Of a DNA stretch of 10,281 nucleotides, positions 7,191 to 10,281 are shown piece by piece. Source of the stretch: CADEEN01 sp035716845 (GTDB taxonomy: Bacteria > Pseudomonadota > Gammaproteobacteria > Burkholderiales > Burkholderiaceae_C). A program made the translations under genes and the position numbers. The stretch's first letter is position 1, and each line of letters starts with the position of its first letter. Location of the stretch: the NCBI GenBank assembly GCA_035716845.1, contig DASTJE010000004.1, positions 1 through 10,281 of the forward strand. Reading direction: 5' to 3'. The notes under the pieces were generated by a model. It was given only the letters and a program-made list of their open reading frames with translations. It was not told the DNA's origin and did not search any database.

Positions 7191-8668
7191 TCCTCACGCT
7201 GCGCAGCAAGGGCATGATCGCGCTGGGCGTGCTGGTCGCCTATCTCGGGCTGGTGGCGTACTTCGTCGCCCGCGAACGAACGGAGCTCCGGGATCTGGTG
7301 CGCCAGATGGAAGCCATGGAGTACAAGCACGTCGTCGTCACCTCGATCATGAACACGCTCGACCGGGTGCTGCTCGACACGCAGTCCGTGCTGAACCATA
7401 CCGCGGGCGGCGAACCGGGAGCGGCCGCCCTGGCGGTCGTCGTCGACCACGTGGACTCGATCGCCCACGAACTGGAGATGGCCAAGCGCCTGTATCCGCT
7501 GCTCGAGCAGGATGGCGATGCGCTGCTGGCGGCGGTGAGCGCGGTGCGTGCGTCGTCGAGCCGGCGCGACCTGGAGCAGATGCGCGACGGCGAGCAGCAG
7601 CTGATCGTCAAGCTGCACAAGATCCGCAACGCCCTGCAGCAGCGCAGCACCGACCTGGCCAAGGAGTATCACGACAAGGAGCACACCATCGGCGCAGTGG
7701 CCATTGCCGGCAACGTGATCGGCGCCGGCGGCACGCTGCTGGTGGTGCTGACGTTCTTCACCCGGCTGGCCACCGACATCAAGCGGCTGCGCCAGCGTGC
7801 CATCGCCATCGTCGGCGGCTACGCCGGCGCGCCGCTGGACAGCCAGCGGCGCGACGAGGTCGGCGACCTCATCGCGGCGGTCAACCGCATGCAGACGGAA
7901 CTGCGGCGCTGGGAGCAAAAGCTCGAGCTGAGCTGGCAGCAGCGCGTGCACCAGGAGAAGATGGCTGCGGTCGGGTCGCTGGCGGCCACCATCGCGCACG
8001 AGGTCAGCAACCCGATCGCTGCGATCGCCGGCGTCTCGCAGTTCATCGTCGACGAGACCGCCGGCCGGGACGACGAGAACGGTCGGGCCATCCACGACTT
8101 CGCGGTGCAGATCGGCCAGCACAGCGAGCGCATCACCCACATCATGCGGCAGATGGCCACGATGACCGCCCCGCGCTCGCCCACGGCCGAACTGCTCGAC
8201 CTGCACGCACTGATCCGTTCGACCTGCGGCTTCGTGCGCTACGACAGCCGGCTGCGGCCGATCGAGTTCGAACTCGACCTGTCGCACGACATCCCGGCCG
8301 TCGTCGCGGTGGCCGACCACATCACCCAGGTGCTGCTGAACCTGCTGATCAATGCCGCCGACGCGATGGAGCACCTGACGGCACCGGGGCAGGCGCGCAT
8401 CGTGATCGGCACGCACGTCACGGCCGAAGAGGTGATCGTCACCGTGCGCGACAACGGCTGCGGCATGACGCCCGAGGTGCTGGCCAGGGCGTTCGACGAT
8501 TCGTTCACCACCAAGCCGGCCGGCAAGGGGCGCGGCATCGGCCTGTTCGTCTGCAAGACTTTGATGACGCAGGCCGGCGGCCGCATCGAGCTTGCATCGG
8601 CGCCGGGCGTGGGCACGACCGCCACCCTGCATCTGCCGTTGCGCACCGACGAGGCCGAGGGGGACTGA
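7187..8668 (+). CDS. Membrane sensor histidine kinase, NtrB-like
   Basis: The protein has 493 residues from ATG 7187, which overlaps the cytochrome stop (ATGA). TM1 is at about residues 9-27 and TM2 at about 167-191, enclosing a periplasmic region of about 140 mostly helical residues without Cys or any heme motif and without a recognisable PAS fold. A HAMP-like linker follows (about 192-245), then a coiled segment. The H-box IAHEVSNPIAAI places the phospho-acceptor at His271. The catalytic domain has the N-box NLLINAADAM (385-394), G1 DNGCGM (422-427), an F-box variant FDDSFTTK (436-443) and G2 GKGRGIGLF (446-454), so all catalytic elements are present. It sits 3 nt before a sigma-54 regulator gene, its likely phosphotransfer partner. 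The signal is unknown; the coupling to the cytochrome gene suggests that it monitors an envelope condition connected with the electron conduit. Confidence 0.94.
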   Translation: MILTLRSKGMIALGVLVAYLGLVAYFVARERTELRDLVRQMEAMEYKHVVVTSIMNTLDRVLLDTQSVLNHTAGGEPGAAALAVVVDHVDSIAHELEMAKRLYPLLEQDGDALLAAVSAVRASSSRRDLEQMRDGEQQLIVKLHKIRNALQQRSTDLAKEYHDKEHTIGAVAIAGNVIGAGGTLLVVLTFFTRLATDIKRLRQRAIAIVGGYAGAPLDSQRRDEVGDLIAAVNRMQTELRRWEQKLELSWQQRVHQEKMAAVGSLAATIAHEVSNPIAAIAGVSQFIVDETAGRDDENGRAIHDFAVQIGQHSERITHIMRQMATMTAPRSPTAELLDLHALIRSTCGFVRYDSRLRPIEFELDLSHDIPAVVAVADHITQVLLNLLINAADAMEHLTAPGQARIVIGTHVTAEEVIVTVRDNGCGMTPEVLARAFDDSFTTKPAGKGRGIGLFVCKTLMTQAGGRIELASAPGVGTTATLHLPLRTDEAEGD

Positions 8669-8671
8669 ACG

Positions 8672-10042
8672 ATGCCGTCCTCGCACGTTCTGGTGATCGA
8701 CGACGAGCCGGCGCTGCGCCAGATCCTCGCCACCGCGCTCGGCAAGGCCGGCTACTGGGTCGAGATGGCGGCGGGGGCCGAGCCGGCCATGGCGCTGCTG
8801 GCCGGCGGGGACTTCGACGTGGCGCTGTGCGACATCCGCATGCCCGACGGCAGCGGACTGGACGTGCTGCGTCGTGCGCGCGCGGCCGGCATCGACACGA
8901 CCTTCGTGATGATCACGGCCAGCACGTCGCTGGAGACGGCCGTCGAGGCGCTGCGCGCCGGTGCGCACGACTACATCCTGAAGCCGGTTCGCAAGGACGA
9001 ACTGCTGCACCGGCTCGCGCAGATCGAGGCGATGCGCGGGCTGCGCGAGGAGAACAAGGTCCTGCGCAGGGCGGTCGGCGAGAAGACGGCGCCGGCGCTG
9101 GGATTCCGCTCGCCGGGCATGCTGGCCGTGAGCCGGCTGGCGTCCAAGGTGGCGCCCACCGACAGCACCGTGCTGATCACCGGCGAGAGCGGCACCGGCA
9201 AGGGCGTGCTGGCGCAGGCCATCCACCAGCAGAGCCCGCGCGCCGAGCAGGCGTTCGTGCCGGTGAACTGCAGCGCCATCCCCGAGACGCTGATGGAAAG
9301 CGAACTGTTCGGCCACACCAAGGGGGCCTTCACCGGCGCCGACCGCACGCGCAAGGGGCTGTTCCTCGAGGCCGATCGGGGCACGCTGTTCCTCGACGAG
9401 ATCGGCGAGTTGCCGATGCCGATGCAGACCAAGCTGCTGCACGCCATCGAGAGCAAGAAGATCCGCGCCGTGGGCAGCGAGCAGCAGCGGCAGGTCGACA
9501 TCCGCATCGTCGCGGCGACCAACCGCGACCTGAAGGACATGATCGCGCAGGGCCGCTTCCGCGACGACCTGTACTTCCGCCTGAGCATGTTCCAGATCGC
9601 CGTGCCGCCGCTGCGCGAGCGGCCCGAGGACATCCGTGACCTGGTGCGATTCCTGCTGCAGCGAGGAGCAGGGCCCGACCCCGCATCCGCGCTCGAGATC
9701 GACTCGGAAGCGGAGGCCTATCTGCTGGCCTATGCGTGGCCGGGCAACGTGCGAGAGCTCGAAAACGTGATCACCCGCGCCCGCATCGTCGCCGAGGGGC
9801 CATCGATCGGCGTCGCCGACCTGCCGGCCGCCCTGGTCGACGCGACGACGCCCAGGCTCCCGCCGGCGCCCGAGGTGCCCGACGAGGGCGGCCTGCGCGA
9901 GCAGTTGCAGAAGGTCGAGCTGCAGATCATCACCGCGGCCATCGCGGCCGCACAGGGCGACCGGCGGCTGGCGGCGCAGCGGCTGCGCATCAGCCTGTCG
10001 AGCCTGTACCGCAAGCTCGGCGAGCACACCGCCACCGACTGA
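8672..10042 (+). CDS. Sigma-54-dependent response regulator, NtrC family
   Basis: The protein has 456 residues. The receiver domain (about 1-118) has the acidic pair Asp10/Asp11, phospho-acceptor Asp54 in CDIRMPDGSG, and Lys104 in LKPV. After a helical linker comes the AAA+ domain (about 140-365): Walker A GESGTGKG (171-178), the sigma-54 contact loop GAFTGA (218-223), Walker B LFLDEIGE (239-246), arginine-finger region RFRDDLYFRL (295-304) and WPGNVREL (356-363). A Fis-type helix-turn-helix lies at about 430-450 (AAQRLRISLSSLYRKL). All elements needed to activate sigma-54 RNA polymerase are present. The GAGGGGG stretch near 8656-8662 is a good ribosome site. It is the last gene of the cluster. 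The most economical target is the promoter of this operon, outside the window, but targets elsewhere are possible; no binding site could be identified here. Confidence 0.96.
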   Translation: MPSSHVLVIDDEPALRQILATALGKAGYWVEMAAGAEPAMALLAGGDFDVALCDIRMPDGSGLDVLRRARAAGIDTTFVMITASTSLETAVEALRAGAHDYILKPVRKDELLHRLAQIEAMRGLREENKVLRRAVGEKTAPALGFRSPGMLAVSRLASKVAPTDSTVLITGESGTGKGVLAQAIHQQSPRAEQAFVPVNCSAIPETLMESELFGHTKGAFTGADRTRKGLFLEADRGTLFLDEIGELPMPMQTKLLHAIESKKIRAVGSEQQRQVDIRIVAATNRDLKDMIAQGRFRDDLYFRLSMFQIAVPPLRERPEDIRDLVRFLLQRGAGPDPASALEIDSEAEAYLLAYAWPGNVRELENVITRARIVAEGPSIGVADLPAALVDATTPRLPPAPEVPDEGGLREQLQKVELQIITAAIAAAQGDRRLAAQRLRISLSSLYRKLGEHTATD

Positions 10043-10078
10043 CGCCGCGCCGGCGCCCCCGCTGTTTTCGTGACTTTG

Positions 10079-10124
10079 TTCGCAGTTTTGCGAATCCGGC
10101 CGCCCCGATTCGCAAAACTGCGAA
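10079..10124. repeat. Perfect 18-bp inverted repeat made of two nested palindromes, possible tandem operator
   Basis: The left arm TTCGCAGTTTTGCGAATC (10079-10096) and the right arm GATTCGCAAAACTGCGAA (10107-10124) are exact reverse complements, separated by the 10-base spacer CGGCCGCCCC. Each arm also holds a smaller dyad, TTCGCA-N4-TGCGAA, so the element can be read as two 16-bp sites in opposite orientation, 30 bp centre to centre. That is about three helical turns, which would put two bound dimers on the same DNA face. It could be a double operator, for example for a gene beyond the window, or a hairpin acting on the transcript. The lack of a T-run on either side makes an intrinsic terminator unlikely. 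Confidence 0.75.
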
Positions 10125-10267
10125 GCCGCCGCCGGCGGTCGGCCCGAGTGGCTTGCGCACGACCGCGAAATCCGGGCCCGGCAGGTGTCGCGTCGGACCA
10201 ACGCGGTGCCGATCTGCAGGCAGCGGGCCGTCGAAGCGGCCGTCACGCGGCCACGCGGCCGCCTGGT

Positions 10268-10281
10268 TTGCGCTGGCGCAA
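10268..10281. repeat. Short palindrome at the window edge
   Basis: TTGCGC-TG-GCGCAA is a 6-bp inverted repeat with a 2-base centre, cut by the window end so it could extend further. It is short enough to arise by chance in GC-rich DNA. It differs from the TTCGCA dyads at 10079-10124 and is probably not the same site. Confidence 0.35.

Larger units (their letters stand above)
10043..10281. other. Intergenic region after the operon, no gene seen
   Basis: These 239 bases follow the regulator stop. I see no credible gene on either strand; a minus-strand open frame crosses it but continues antisense through the regulator and kinase genes. The region starts with a GC-rich stretch including the palindrome GCGCCGGCGC (10047-10056), then an AT-richer part with a perfect inverted repeat (10079-10124), then GC-rich sequence with three GCGGCC copies (10236, 10247, 10255), where GCGGCCG (10236-10242) can pair with CGGCCGC (10256-10262). 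No T-tract follows any of these structures, so no intrinsic terminator is called. Confidence 0.6.

Noticed and set aside
10079..10113. PIP-box-like pair TTCGC...TTCGC
   Set aside because: The gap between the two TTCGC copies is 25 bases, not the 15 of the HrpX/HrpB-type box, and no type III secretion gene is present.
10079..10124. Intrinsic terminator
   Set aside because: The stem is strong but there is no T-tract after either arm, and the spacer is GC-rich.
7094..10246. Minus-strand open frame of 1050 codons opposite kinase and regulator
   Set aside because: It lies opposite two genes with complete catalytic motifs and has low-complexity composition; it is not a gene.

Overview
The window is GC-rich, almost entirely coding, and every gene I accept reads on the + strand. 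Codon use with strongly GC-biased third positions, an NtrB/NtrC-style regulator pair and the protein families present suggest a betaproteobacterium, probably of the Burkholderiales. That placement is inference: there is no rRNA or other taxonomic marker here.

Layout. (1) 1-1037: 3' part of a gene for an NHL-repeat beta-propeller lipoprotein; its lipobox is at the very edge, so the start codon and the operon promoter lie outside the window. (2) 1092-1742: a triheme c-type cytochrome with a long Pro/acidic region before a c7-like heme domain. (3) 1739-2092: a small periplasmic triheme c7-like cytochrome. (4) 2089-4227: a 712-residue exported protein with the look of a large outer-membrane beta-barrel, ending in Phe. 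(5) 4273-5361: a second NHL beta-propeller lipoprotein, paralogous to the first. (6) 5358-7190: a 610-residue multiheme cytochrome with eleven CXXCH motifs and one CX3CH. (7) 7187-8668: a membrane-bound NtrB-like histidine kinase. (8) 8672-10042: a sigma-54-dependent NtrC-family response regulator. (9) 10043-10281: noncoding as far as I can see, holding a perfect 18-bp inverted repeat.

The genes form a tight polycistronic array. Genes 2-3-4 and 5-6-7 are joined by ATGA stop/start overlaps and the kinase and regulator are 3 nt apart; the only gaps are 54 and 45 nt. Read together, this looks like a porin-cytochrome electron conduit: the small triheme proteins would carry electrons in the periplasm, the barrel would provide the path across the outer membrane, the 12-heme protein would be the main electron wire or surface cytochrome, and the two propeller lipoproteins would be assembly or scaffold partners. 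The two-component system at the end probably controls the cluster through sigma-54. The direction of electron flow (metal oxidation or extracellular reduction) cannot be read from the sequence, and neither an inner-membrane quinone-linked partner nor heme-maturation genes are in the window.

The points most worth following are the conduit without an MtrA-type decaheme protein, the six-pair organisation and CX3CH of the large cytochrome, the conserved Met residues in the paired triheme proteins, the duplicated propellers, and the nested inverted repeat after the operon.
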